This document shows positions 41,295 to 52,619 of a stretch of 64,000 bases of DNA, piece after piece. The stretch spans positions 496,001 to 560,000 of the forward strand of contig NZ_CP051215.1 in NCBI RefSeq assembly GCF_021496725.1. The letters run 5' to 3'. The stretch comes from Spiroplasma platyhelix PALS-1 (GTDB taxonomy: Bacteria; Bacillota_I; Bacilli_A; Mycoplasmatales; VBWQ01). Made by a program: the position numbers and the translations under genes. The notes under the pieces are model-generated. The model did not search any database and was not told where the DNA came from. It saw nothing but the letters and a program-made list of their open reading frames with translations. The number at the start of each line of letters is the position of its first letter. The first letter of the stretch is position 1.

Positions 41295-41768
41295 ATGAAC
41301 AATGAAGTGTTACAAAAAATTTTAGCTAAAAAAGAAATAACTATAACTGACAAAATAATTTTTAGAACTATTTTTGATGTTTTAAGTGCACTTTTTACTG
41401 ATGAAAACCATATATCATCATTAAAATCTGGTTACAAAATAAATGATCAACAACAAATTTGATTTCCAAACATTACCCCCGATCATCAAAAAGAATTAAA
41501 TATCAAAAAAGGCTACGCAAATTATATGTCAAAAAATTGAGATTATATTTATCAATTTGATGGTACTAAAGATATTGAAAAAAGAAAAAAATTAGGTAAA
41601 AAGCTTATTGAAGATAAAATTCAATTAATTACTTTTGCAAAACTAAATGAAAAAGCAAAAGGAATAGGCTACCACTTTGTTGGAGTCTTTGCTTTTAATG
41701 GTTATCTAGAAGATGACTGCAAAACTATGATTTATAAAAAAATTAGCGATAGTTTCTATTTGTTCTAA
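41295..41768 (+). CDS. Unknown 157-residue protein
   Basis: I cannot assign this protein firmly. It has no signal or membrane segment, reads two TGA as Trp, and ends with GIGYHFVGVFAFNGYLEDD...YKKISDSF. A YxFxGVFxF pattern followed by a KRISD-like end is seen in PUA/SRA-like or DUF3427-type reader domains attached to restriction proteins; that is recall of a pattern, not a verified match. The start ATG 41295 lies six bases after the helicase terminator, whose stem holds its Shine-Dalgarno, so it may be translated only on read-through transcripts or be regulated by the hairpin. Confidence 0.65.
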
Positions 41769-41784
41769 ACTTTTAATAAAAGAT

Positions 41785-41804
41785 ATAAGAATTAAAATTC
41801 TTAT
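41785..41804. repeat. Inverted repeat upstream of the secreted protein gene
   Basis: ATAAGAATT (41785-41793) and AATTCTTAT (41796-41804), a 9-bp stem with a 2-base loop and no T tract. It is either a weak terminator of the previous gene or an operator for the next. Confidence 0.45.
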
Positions 41805-41846
41805 GATAAGATACTTTGGAATCATAATAAGAGGGGGTTATATATT

Positions 41847-42434
41847 ATGAAATCACTTTTAGTTTCTTTAGCAACAATTACTTTAGGACTTACTTCAGCT
41901 ATACCATTAATGACAATCAATGTTAGTCAAAATAGTAATTCTATAATCAAAGAATCAAATGAACTCACAATGTATTTAAAAAATTATGATAAAGATTCTG
42001 TTAGATCTTTCTATGAACCAGAAAGACCTAACGCATCTTTTCATTATCTTGATATTACTAAAAGAATTACAAATACAAATATTAAAAATGCTAATATATC
42101 TTTAAATAAAATTAATTTTGATAATCGTCAAACTGAAATTCACACAAAATATTTTGATTCTCTAAGCAAAGATAGTGTTGTTTTTGAATCTTCAACTCTA
42201 GCAGATCCAAGTTACTGAGATGATAAAGCATTTTATGAACATACAACTAATCTTTATTCTGATACTCTTTGAGAAGGTGTAACTAGATATACTGGTGAAC
42301 TAGCAGTAGGTCTAACAAAAAATCCTAACACTGGCAAAATCTTTTTTGTCTGAGGTGTTTACGGTCATGTTACTTTAGGAAGTAATCAAGCAGTAGTTAG
42401 TGCAGTAGCTAAATCAGTTGTGATTAAATACTAA
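41847..42434 (+). CDS. Secreted or membrane-tethered protein of unknown function
   Basis: This gene encodes 195 residues. An N-terminal signal-type segment (MKSLLVSLATITLGLTSAIPL, about 1-24) has no lipobox Cys, so it is either cleaved and secreted or remains an uncleaved anchor. The mature part is rich in Asn, Ser and Thr; the C-terminus VVSAVAKSVVIKY looks like a beta-strand. No family is recognised. Shine-Dalgarno GAGGGGG before ATG 41847. Three TGA Trp codons. Confidence 0.75.
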
Positions 42435-42451
42435 ATTATTAATTAAAAATT

Positions 42452-43629
<1,178 letters not shown>

Positions 43630-43665
43630 AAAAAATAAGTTTAAGAATTCTTAAACTTATTTTTT
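43630..43665. terminator. Palindromic terminator, twin 1
   Basis: An 18-bp perfect inverted repeat centred on GAATTC (43645-43650), shared by mnmA (+) and the 71-residue gene (-). A twin with one compensatory base-pair change lies 330 bases away. Confidence 0.9.
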
Positions 43666-43677
43666 AAATTTCCATAA

Positions 43678-43893
43678 TTATATTTTATTTTCTTCATACT
43701 CAGAATCATGATCTTCATATTCATATTCAATATTTTTAAATTTATAATTTAATAATGCTGTTTCAACTTCGTTCTTATCTGACTTAGTGTTAAATCATCT
43801 TACCAGAGCCATAATTAATTGAACAAATCAATATAAAAAATATAAACTTGCTAAAAAAGCAACAATATAACAAATATACAAAAAAACTACCAT
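43678..43893 (-). CDS. Small membrane protein, 71 residues
   Basis: The ORF starts ATG 43893 behind AGGAG (minus strand) and ends at TAA 43678. A transmembrane segment covers about residues 2-32 (VVFLYICYIVAFLASLYFLY and beyond), followed by a polar part and a very acidic, Tyr-rich C-terminus (EYEYEDHDSEYEE). No family is recognised. It lies between twin terminators, with its own short promoter region, convergent with mnmA. One TGA Trp codon and one at the membrane border fit code 4 use. Confidence 0.7.
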
Positions 43894-43959
43894 TTAATTT
43901 TCTCCTTCTATATATTTTGGATTATAATCAATAATTAAAACTTAATCAATGAGTACTAA

Positions 43960-43995
43960 AAAAAATAAGCTTAAGAATTCTTAAGCTTATTTTTT
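43960..43995 (-). terminator. Palindromic terminator, twin 2
   Basis: An 18-bp perfect inverted repeat centred on GAATTC, the same as at 43630 apart from T to C at the left arm and A to G at the matching right-arm base. It terminates the spiralin-like gene. Confidence 0.88.
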
Positions 43996-44010
43996 ATTTA
44001 ATTCTATATT

Positions 44011-44856
44011 TTATCAGTAAAATGATTCTACCAATGTTAGTGTATATGCAGTACTAAATTGTGTGCCACCAAAGTTAACTTTAACTGTTAGACTATCCCC
44101 ATTAGCAAAATTATCACCTTTAACATTTACTGCTGTGATTGTTACTTTTAAATCACCTTGATTTACAAACTTAGCAAGAGATTGAAGTTCTTTAACAACT
44201 GCAGCATCAGCTTTTAAAGTATTTGTAATTTCACCAATTTGAACACTGTCTTTTTTTTCTCCAACTTTAAATTTATCAAGTGGAGCTTTTGTTGTATCAA
44301 AGTCTGCTAATGTCATTTTATCTGCTGCAGGCAGAGCGCTAGCAATAACACCTTTAGTACTATCACCTTTTAAATTAAGAGTATATGCACTACCAAGATT
44401 TGCTACTGAAGCATCTTTTCATTGAACAGCTACAGTTCCTTCTTTAATAGCAAAATCATCTTTAATTTTTTCTAAAGTTGGTTTAATTTCACCAACACTT
44501 AGTTTAATTTTTGCTGCATCTGCTGCAACAAATTTATCATCTTTTGCTTCTAATTTTAAAATTGCTGTTAAAAAAGTTTTTGATTCTTCACTTAATGCTT
44601 TTCCATCAGCAGCTAACAATTTACTTGCATCAATTCCTGCTAATTTAGCAGTATTTCATTCAGCATTTTTGATTGTTGCTTCTATTAAAGAAGCACCTTC
44701 TGCATTATAAAGTCCTAAATCCGCTAAAACTTTAGTATCCATTTTAGCTTCAGGTGTTGGGCTATCATTTGGTCCACAAGCTACTGTACTTACTCCAGCA
44801 ACAGTTACAAAACTTAACGCAGTTAAAGCACTAAGTAATTTTTTCATATTTTTCAT
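44011..44856 (-). CDS. Spiralin-like surface lipoprotein
   Basis: This gene encodes 281 residues. The signal peptide MKNMKKLLSALTALSFVTVAG ends in a lipobox STVAC with Cys27, followed by GPNDSPTPEA. The mature part is Ala, Lys, Asp and Thr-rich, with repeated beta segments (DGKALSEESK, KVTITAVNVKGDNFANGD, SLTVKVNFGG). This composition and layout recall spiralin, the main surface lipoprotein of Spiroplasma, though spiralin lacks Trp and this protein has a few. Start ATG 44856 behind GGAGG. A minus-strand TATAAT at 44899-44904 is a likely -10. It is probably abundant and antigenic; a role in host contact is inferred. Confidence 0.78.
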
Positions 44857-44898
44857 ATAAAATTTCCTCCTAATTTCTAATTTTGTTCACATTAATTT

Positions 44899-44904
44899 AT
44901 TATA
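44899..44904 (-). promoter_or_regulatory. Candidate -10 box of the spiralin-like gene
   Basis: Minus-strand TATAAT, 43 bases upstream of ATG 44856 and before the GGAGG Shine-Dalgarno. The -35 region is weak. Confidence 0.45.
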
Positions 44905-44967
44905 TAGAATTATTAAAAAATTTAAAGTTAGTTTTTCTAATAACTTGCTTAAATTTAAAAAAATAAA

Positions 44968-44993
44968 AAACGTTCCTAAATTTAGGAACGTTT
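44968..44993 (-). terminator. Terminator of the nitroreductase gene
   Basis: A 13-bp perfect inverted repeat (44968-44980 and 44981-44993), core ACGTTCCTAAA, 32 bases past the nitroreductase stop. Confidence 0.85.
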
Positions 44994-45024
44994 GTACAAC
45001 TATTATTGATAGATTTTAATCAAT

Positions 45025-45666
45025 CTAAATATAATCACAAAATTCATCTAATGATATACGAATTTGAGGATAAAGTTTAGCTCTTATTTGTTCATTGCTG
45101 TAACCAACAGCCATTGAAATATGAACTGCTTCTTTTTCTTTATTGATGTAACCTTTTTTATCTAATAAATCATTTAATTTATCAAATGCAAAACCTTGCA
45201 TAATCACAGATTCAATGTCTAATGAAGCTGCTTGTAAACTCATATAAGACATAGCAATATATGCTTGATTACTAGAATAAGTAGCAGCATCAATCGTACT
45301 TAAATAATCAACATAAGCATCAGTTCTATCTGCTAAATCTGCTTCGTTTAGCCCTCATCTTTGTAGTCTAGTGCTAACAAATTCTCTACTTTTAAAAGTA
45401 TCTTCTTTTAGAGAAACAAAAAGTATTAAAGTATCTGCTGTTTTGATTTTATTTCAATTTAATTGATTAAAAGCATCTTCAGTAATTTCTTTTTTAATTT
45501 CATTATCTCTAATAACTAAAACTCTTGTTGGTTCAGATCCAAGTCCACTTGGTGCCAATCTACCAGCATTTAAAATTGTTGTTAAATCTTTAGTGTCTAT
45601 TTTTTTATTTGTATCAAATTCTTGCATTGAACGGCGAAACTTAATCGCATTTTCTACTGTTTTCAT
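45025..45666 (-). CDS. Nitroreductase-family oxidoreductase
   Basis: This 213-residue FMN-dependent NAD(P)H oxidoreductase has the N-terminal IKFRRSMQEFD motif of the family (RRSxRxF-type), LNAGRLAPSGLGSEP near 32-46 and a C-terminal AVGYSNE motif. These enzymes reduce nitro compounds, quinones or flavins; the physiological substrate is unknown. A Shine-Dalgarno AAAGGAGA precedes ATG 45666. Trp residues are TGA. Monocistronic with its own terminator; it follows the APC permease on the same strand. Confidence 0.92.
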
Positions 45667-45730
45667 ATTTATCTCCTTTAGTATCTATTTATCAATAGAT
45701 ACTAATTGTAAATCTTTTGCAAATAAATGT

Positions 45731-47494
45731 CTACTTGTCTTCTTTTTCTTTTCATTCACCTTCAGAAGCAAGAAGTTCTTTCCTTACTTGCCTAGCAAAG
45801 TCATAATTTTTATTATTCTTGTCACCATTAATCAGAACATTACGTTCTAAATAGTTTTCAATCTCACTTTGAAGATTCTTAGCAACAAATGGTCAGTCAT
45901 CTTGTAAGAAAAATTCTTGATCATATTTTGCTTGTGTCTTGTTAACTAAACGCACTCTTAATTTTGGTTGATAGTAGACACGATATCAAACAATAGCAAA
46001 GATAAGAATTCCAACAAGATATAAAATTTGTATAACATTTGAAACAAGAGCAGTAACTCCCGCTGAATTCGTTGCAACATCACTTGAATTGATATTGTCA
46101 ACTGCTGTTATGAAACCGTTTACTAAGTTCACAAATCACATAATTAATTGTCAAACTAGAAACACCAAAGCAACCATTCAAATTAAAAATTCAAATTTAT
46201 TATGACGTAATTTCTTTTCTCATGAAAGTTTTAAAGCAACTGTCATGACACAAATATAAATCACAATCATAATTAGTGACACTTCACCAGTCATCGTACT
46301 AAAATCAATTACTGTGCTTGGTGTAGAAAGACCCTTAGCACCATCAGTAATAGCTTGCACCAAATCTGGAATAATCAATCAGATAAAACTAAAAACTAAT
46401 GAGATAACAAGATTTAATTTTGCTGCACGATAAGGCATCTTATCTTTATTTAATTGCGTAAATTTTGGAGAAATATAACCTTCAATTGCTAAAGGTTCTA
46501 AAATTGCGCCACCATATAAAGCATTTTGAATTTGTGAGTTTGCTTTCAATGAGATAGTACAAATTAGCATAATTAAAGCACCAATAATTCCTAATCATTC
46601 AGCATTCAACTTCAGACCTAAAAGTGTAAAGATTTGTAAATTAGGATTGTCACTAAAGTAAGTTGACATTGCTCCAATCATAAAAACAGTAACTAATACA
46701 TAAAATAAAGTTGCTAAACTCATCACAATCACAATTGATCGACTAATATTTTTTTGCGGATTCTTGACATTCTTACCAATCGTTGAATAAGTTTCAAACC
46801 CTAAGAAAAAGAAAAAGCAAGAAGTAAACGCTTTTGAAAAAGAACTAGCAGTCAAAGTTTGACTATCAATAATTTTTTCATAATTACTTGTCCCTGACAT
46901 AATAAATAAAGCAATTACAGCAATAATTAATAAAAATGTTGTAACTCATTTAATGTAACCTGAAATATTGACAAATCTTTTAAATGCTTTCATTCCTAAA
47001 AATAAAATTCCTGAAATCAAAACATAAGCTACAATTCCAATTAAATCCAACCCAAAATTAGTTCAGACTCCTCAATGAGCTTGTAAGAAATCACCATTGG
47101 TAAAATTAATTCTAATCATTGACACAATTTGTGCTGTGATGATTACTGGTAATGTTGAATATTGAATAAAAGCAATCATTCATCCTCAGAATCGTCCATA
47201 AGTACTTCTAGTATAAATGTAAGCAGCCCCATTACTTCCTGGATGAACTCGTGAGAGTTTAGCAAAAGCTCAGGCACAAGTACCAGCAATTAAACCTTCA
47301 ATTAAAAAGATTCAAATCATATGTGTTCCTAAATTAGCACCAACTTCACTATATAGTAAGGTTGCAAAAACAGCAGTAAAACTAACACCAACTGTATAGT
47401 TAAAACCAAACCATACTAATTCTGGTAAGGACAACTTCTCAGAAGATTTAGTACCTGTTTTTTTAAAAAAATTCCAATTAATTTTTTTAAACAC
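45731..47494 (-). CDS. APC-superfamily amino acid permease
   Basis: This 587-residue secondary transporter has about 12 membrane helices. The first helix motif LVWFGFNYTVGVSFTAVFA and the FETYSTIGKNVKNPQKNISRS loop between helices 6 and 7 are typical of the amino acid-polyamine-organocation family. A hydrophilic C-terminal extension of about 90 residues (from PKLRVRLVNKTQ) ends EGEWKEKKEDK. The start is GTG 47494 behind GGAGAAA. Many Trp are TGA with some TGG. The substrate is probably an amino acid, not definable. Divergent from the YfcC-type carrier. Confidence 0.9.
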
Positions 47495-47695
47495 AAAATT
47501 TCTCCTTTCATAATTTTAATTACTCATAATTCTACATTAAAGAAAAGAAATTATATATCTAATTTTAATAAAAAATATATAATTATTTGGTTTTTTCTTT
47601 AATACAACTTTTATTACTTAAAAACATAGTGTATCATAATTACTTATAAATCTGAATTGATACAGAGAAAATACAATAGAGAAAGGGAAAAAATA

Positions 47696-49183
47696 ATGGG
47701 TTTTCATTCTAAAAAAGGAAAAAAATTTAAATTATTTCCATTTAAGATGCCAACTGCAATCACGATTCTATTCTCAATTATTTTATTAATTATTTTAGTT
47801 TCTTGAATTCCTGGCACAACTGAAAAAATCACTAACCCTGATGGAAGTATTGAAGGTGGGCCTTTAGGTTTATTAGATTTATTTAATGCTCCTATTCAAG
47901 GCTTTGCTGCTAATGCTGAAGTAATCATCTTTGTTCTAGTAATTGGTGGCTATCTTGGGATTGTTATGAAATCAAAAGCTTTAGATGCAGGAATCGGTCG
48001 TTTAGTCAAACGATTAAATGGAAAAGAAATTTGAATTATTCCTAGCATTATGATCATTCTTTCAATTGGAGGAACAGTTGAAGGAATGTGTGAAGAAACA
48101 ATTCCTTATTATTTAGTTATCATTCCAGCACTTTTAGCAGCAGGATTCGATGTTGTTACTGGTGTTTTAGTAATCCTATTAGGAGCAGGAGTTGGAGTTA
48201 TGTTCTCTACTCTAAATCCTTTTGCCATTGGTACAGCAAGTGCTATTAGTGGTGTCAACGCTGGCGATGGCATCATTTGAAGATTAGTTTGCTGATTCCT
48301 TGGAACAGCAGGAACAATTGGCTTTGTGACATGATATGCTTTAAAAGTAAAGCGTAATCCAGAAAAATCAGTTGTCTACCACTTACAAGGTGAACATCAC
48401 GATGAATTCTTAAATACTGAAGAACTACCAGAGTTCACTAAAAAAAGAAAAATTATCCTAGCTTTATTTGGTACAACATTCTTAGTCATGATTCTATGTA
48501 TCATCCCATGAGATAAATTAATTTATGGTGATGAAGGTGGAATCTTTGAACAATTCAATCAATGACTAAGAGTTCACTTCCCTTACATCACTGGTCGAAT
48601 CCCTGCCTTTGGGAATTGATCAATCATTACACTAGCATTCTTTTTCTTCTTTGTTTCTTTCATCACAGCCTTAATTGATTGAAAAGGTGAAGCAAACTAC
48701 ATCAAAGATTTTGTTAGCGGTTCATCAGAACTACTTGGGGTTGCAGTTGTAATCGCAGTTGCATCTGGGATTGGTTGAACTTTAAAAGAATCTCATATGC
48801 AAAATGTTGTTCTGAATGGCTTAAAAGGTGCAATTGAAGGAACTCCAAAAACAGCTTTAATTGTTATTGGCTTCTTTATGTTCTTAATCTTAGCATTCTT
48901 TATCCCCTCAACATCAGGTCTAGCAGCAGCAGCTTTTCCAATTATTTCTAGTTTAGTTGCCGAAGTTGGTCTACAAACAGGAATGATCACAGCATTTGCG
49001 ATGGCAAGTGGCTGAATTAATCTCTTTGCTCCAAGTGCCGGAATTATGATGGCAGGCTTAGCAATTGCTAAAGTCCCACTAACAAGTTTCTATAAAGCAA
49101 TATGGCCTTATGCCATTGCTAGTGCAGTCTTCTGCGTAACAATGTTAGTTGTTGGTTCACTACTACCTGGAAGTATTTTTTAA
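47696..49183 (+). CDS. YfcC-family carrier
   Basis: This 495-residue polytopic protein belongs to the YfcC (C4-dicarboxylate anaerobic carrier-like) family. Diagnostic segments are FKMPTAITILFSIILLI (N-terminus), GGTVEGMCEETIPYYLVIIPALLAAGFD (about 123-150) and FFIPSTSGLAAAAFPIISSLV near 400, the last with the family's PSTSG motif. YfcC-type proteins are often near arginine deiminase genes and may carry basic amino acids or peptides; no arc gene is here. About ten Trp are TGA. Shine-Dalgarno GAAAGGG. Divergent from the APC permease. Confidence 0.88.
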
Positions 49184-49330
49184 ATTACTTACTAAATATC
49201 TGAGTTAAAATAAGTAAATAATTATAATTACTCTATATGTAATAAAAAACTAACAAAAAAATCTTCTCATTAGATATCATTATAATTTTGGGTAAGATAT
49301 AATTATTTATATAGAAGGGAACCGAGCATC
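49184..49330 (+). promoter_or_regulatory. Upstream region of the Panacea pair
   Basis: AT-rich, with two TATAAT boxes at 49281-49286 and 49298-49303. Both are possible -10 elements; neither has a good -35. A Shine-Dalgarno GAAGGGA lies about 11 bases before ATG 49331. Confidence 0.45.
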
Positions 49331-49825
49331 ATGAAAAAAGAAAAAATAGAAACACAAAACAAATTGTTTTCTATAACAAGTTATCTAATTCAAGAACATA
49401 AAATCACTGAGCCAGTTAAACTTCAAAAAATACTATATTTTCTATATTTAGAATATTTAAAAGAAACTAATGAAAAACTTTTTGATGATGAATTTGAAGC
49501 TTGAGTTTATGGTCCTGTATTAAGAAGTGTGTATAATCATTTAAAATATGTAGGATTAAATTTTAATGAATACGAAAGTTTTGATTCTGCAAAAGACAAA
49601 TATACTTTAACTAAAAACACTCCTTTAAAAGATAAAAAAATCTCTGATTTTATCGACAAAAAAATTAAAAAATACAAAAATAAAAATACTTTTGATTTAG
49701 TTGATGAAGCCCACAAAACTCAACCTTGAATTAAGGCTAGAAAGGGCTTAGCAAATAGTCAAATATCAACTGAAATAATAAAATTTAAAGATATAGAAAT
49801 TTTTGTTAAGACATGAAAGCCTTAA
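49331..49825 (+). CDS. Panacea-domain (DUF4065) antitoxin
   Basis: This 164-residue protein carries the Panacea domain: VKLQKILYFLYLEYL (29-43), FDDEFEAWVYGPVLRSVYNHLK (51-72) and later LVDEAHKTQPW. The LQKxLYF and FxAWxYGPVxxxVY patterns are diagnostic of DUF4065, the antitoxin domain of the PanAT toxin-antitoxin systems and of SocA and GepA-like proteins. TGA Trp codons occur. It overlaps the next gene by 13 bases, a common feature of toxin-antitoxin pairs. Recognition is by established family pattern; neutralising activity is inferred. Confidence 0.88.
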
Positions 49826-50313
49826 TTGATTTTAGTTTATTTCAATATAAATGTATAAAATCTAACAAAGGCAGTGAAATTTTTACTTATAAAACTGATG
49901 AAAATTCAGTTAAAAAAATTAATCAAGAACTTTTTGATTTCTTAAAACAAATTAGTGAAACTAATACTATCTTGAAAACTTTATTTAATAAAAAAAATGA
50001 CCATGAAGTTAAGTCATTAGAAAAAAGAAATCTTATCATCGACATATTTAAAGATTTTGGTTATAAAGACGAATTTATTGATCAAAAAATTGGTAATGCT
50101 TCTATCTATCAAACAAAAACTAAAAGCGAAAGAAGATTATTTTTTATTCTTGAAAATAAAGAAATAACCAAGAAAGAAAAAATAATAATTATAAAACCAT
50201 TATTTTTAGATATAAATCATGTAATTTATAATAATCCTCGTTTTCAAAAAATTTTTAATACTTGTTTAATTTGTTGAAAAACTAAATGTACTAATGAAAA
50301 AGTAGCAGACTAA
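49813..50313 (+). CDS. Unrecognised partner of the Panacea antitoxin (candidate toxin)
   Basis: This gene encodes 166 residues and starts at ATG 49813 inside the end of the Panacea gene. It is Lys, Asn, Ile and Phe-rich, with no membrane helix. Segments that might matter are KSERRLFFILENKE and the following IIIKPLFLDINHVIYNN, which has a His/Asp-containing loop between predicted strands. A Cys-containing tail (CLICW, CTNE) ends it. I do not recognise the family. Position and overlap suggest the toxin of a PanAT pair; Panacea toxins are very diverse. The stop overlaps that of the convergent decarboxylase gene by two bases. Confidence 0.7.
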
Positions 50314-50328
50314 TCTGCTACTTTTTTT
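50297..50328. terminator. Bidirectional terminator with overlapping stop codons
   Basis: A 13-bp inverted repeat (50297-50309, 50314-50326), core AGTAGCAGA, with a CTAA loop. The stops of both convergent genes (TAA 50311-50313 plus, TAG 50310-50312 minus) lie in the loop. Confidence 0.88.
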
Positions 50329-51044
50329 CTTTGCGATTCAACTTGTTTGATATCTGCTAGCAAACTACTACTGTCTATTCGATGACTTAAATAACTTTCT
50401 GTTTGCGGTAGATGTAAATCCATATTAGTTAAATAAGAAATCTCAACATTCAGATGCTTAGCTTGAAAATTAAACACATGACCTCCAACTTTACGATCAC
50501 TACTAATAAAATGCGCATGAAACCCATCAACTATGATATTGTTCGCAAACTTTGGTGTTCAAAAAACAACTATATCTCCAGAGATATTTGCTAAAGTTAA
50601 TTCTTTCTGCTCTTTAGCTGCTTCTTTTAATACAACAAATGGTTCTGTTTGTTTAGTTAGCGTTCTAGTACTAATTTCTTTAAAATCACCACTTATTTTA
50701 ATGGCATAAAAAATATTTAGCGAAGGAAACTTTGCTACTAATTCTTTTTCTAATTCTTGAAAAGAAATATCATTAAATTCTAATTTCAAATCGCTAACAA
50801 AATTAGTTAAACTAGCAAATGGTGTAGTCATTTCTTTAGTCACAAGCTTAACTTCTCCAGTTGCTAACATTTGATAAGCTTGACCATCAAGAACAATTAA
50901 TTCGCCATCAGCAGCATGAAAAGTTCCTAAACCAAAATTACCATGTTGCAATAGTTCTGCAAAAGTAATTGAACCATAAAAATCAGCTGCCATTAAAGCA
51001 GAAAATAATGAATGTTGATAGAAACTATGACCATTAATTTTCAT
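50310..51044 (-). CDS. budA: Alpha-acetolactate decarboxylase
   Basis: This 244-residue enzyme converts alpha-acetolactate to acetoin. The zinc-binding region GFHAHFISSDRKVGGHVFNF (near 178-197) has the His residues and the RKxGGHV signature; GTFHAADGELIVLDGQAY lies near 40-57. Read through a TGA Trp at about 50556. The start ATG 51044 has AGAGGTG. No acetolactate synthase is in the window. Fermentation of pyruvate to acetoin could remove acid; here the window also shows pdh and D-LDH routes. Confidence 0.93.
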
Positions 51045-51061
51045 TACGCACCTCTAATATT

Positions 51062-52534
51062 TTATTTTGTCATTTGTTTTGTTAAATTAGCAGATCAATT
51101 GTTTACAAAAACATTAAAATTATTATAGTCAATTGTTGCTATTGTTTGAGAACCAACTTTCTTTTGTGGTTCCTTTTTAAGTTTTTTTGTTGCTTTATAG
51201 TAACTTCATAATAATAGGAATGATGCATAAGCAATAACAGGAACACTAATTCATTGAAATATTGCTTTAATATCATTTGTGCTCACTCCTAATCCTTTGC
51301 CTAAACCAACAAAAATTAAGCTAAATGAAGCAATAACTCCAACTATTCCCCCTAAAGTCATACAGAAACTTGTTTTTGGTAAATAATTATTGTCACGAGA
51401 ATAACGATAACCATTAACATGCATTGTAAGACCCGCACTAACAGTCATAATTGGAAAAACTACTAAAAAGTCAATTCCTAATAAAGAAATAATTGCCATC
51501 GCTGGCGCATATAATCCGACACCAAAACTCATAAAAATTCCTAAAACAACAAAAGCTAAACAACCAATAATAAACTTTCATCAAATATGAAAAACACCTT
51601 TTAATGTTCCCGAAGGTAAAACTGCTATCCCTTTAACTGTCATTAACATAATAACTGCTGTGCATGCTAAAACAATACCCATAATAAGTTGTACTACTCT
51701 AGTGTTTACTTTGTTTACAATCATTGAACCAATAAATGATCCAATAACAGCTGCAACAACAAAAGGAATTAATGTTGTCATTTCTACTTGAACAGCACCA
51801 ATAAACAAACAACCAGTAAATAAATTACTAATTGCCATTCCAGTATTTAAAGTTCCTGGCAAATTTTTATCATCTTTAATAGATTTAGTTACTTTTAATA
51901 AATTTGTATTTGTTGCAAAAGAACCAATTCCTAAAACATCACAAAAATTTGCAATAAAACCAATTGGAAAAATCTTTGCAGCATTATTATAGCGATCTAA
52001 CATCATTTTTTTAGTTGAATTCTTACAAATAAAAAATAAGAAAATTAAATCAACAACAATAATAAACATTGATATTGAAAATCCAATCACTGAATTTCTA
52101 TCTGAAAAATTAACTGGAGCAACTAATAAATAATTTAATAGTAGTCCAATTATCATAAAAGTTGGAATTAAGAGCAAAGCAATAATAGTAAAAGCTTTAG
52201 GAGTGATTTGATAAAACTTCTTTTTTCCTTCTTTTACTGCTTTGTTGTTTAATTCCAAACTTTGATCATACTTAACTTTAAATTTTGCTAAGTCAGTATT
52301 TAAATCATTATTTAAATTATTTAAATCTTGCTTAAATATCTTTTTTGCTTCTTTGCTATATTCAAGATACTGTTCTTTAGTAATTTTTTGATCTTTTTTA
52401 TCTTCATGCAACTTTTTCATAAAATGACTTTTTTCTTTGTTAAATTTCTCAATTATTGAAAAATCATTTTTAACTTGCATCTCAATAGTTTCTAATTCAC
52501 CATCAATTTTTTGAAAGTTATCTTTCATACTCAT
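51062..52534 (-). CDS. TauE/SafE-family membrane permease, copy 2, with N-terminal coiled coil
   Basis: This gene encodes 490 residues. Residues 1-105 form a charged, Lys/Asp/Asn-rich coiled coil (for example KEQYLEYSKEAKKIFKQDLNNLNNDL), absent from copy 1. The membrane part then repeats its layout: two helices, DVLGIGSFATNTNLLK, LPGTLNTGMAISNLFTG, and FGVGLYAPAMAIISLLGID in the second half. A C-terminal tail faces the cytoplasm. Start choice is open between ATG 52534 and 52528, with AGGAG at 52539-52543. It follows the budA gene in the same direction downstream. The substrate is unknown. Confidence 0.85.
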
Positions 52535-52619
52535 CACTCTCCTAACTAGGATATTTATTCGTTATAAGTATACTTTAAAAAAAGAAAAAAATATATGACA
52601 AATTATTTACTATTATAGC

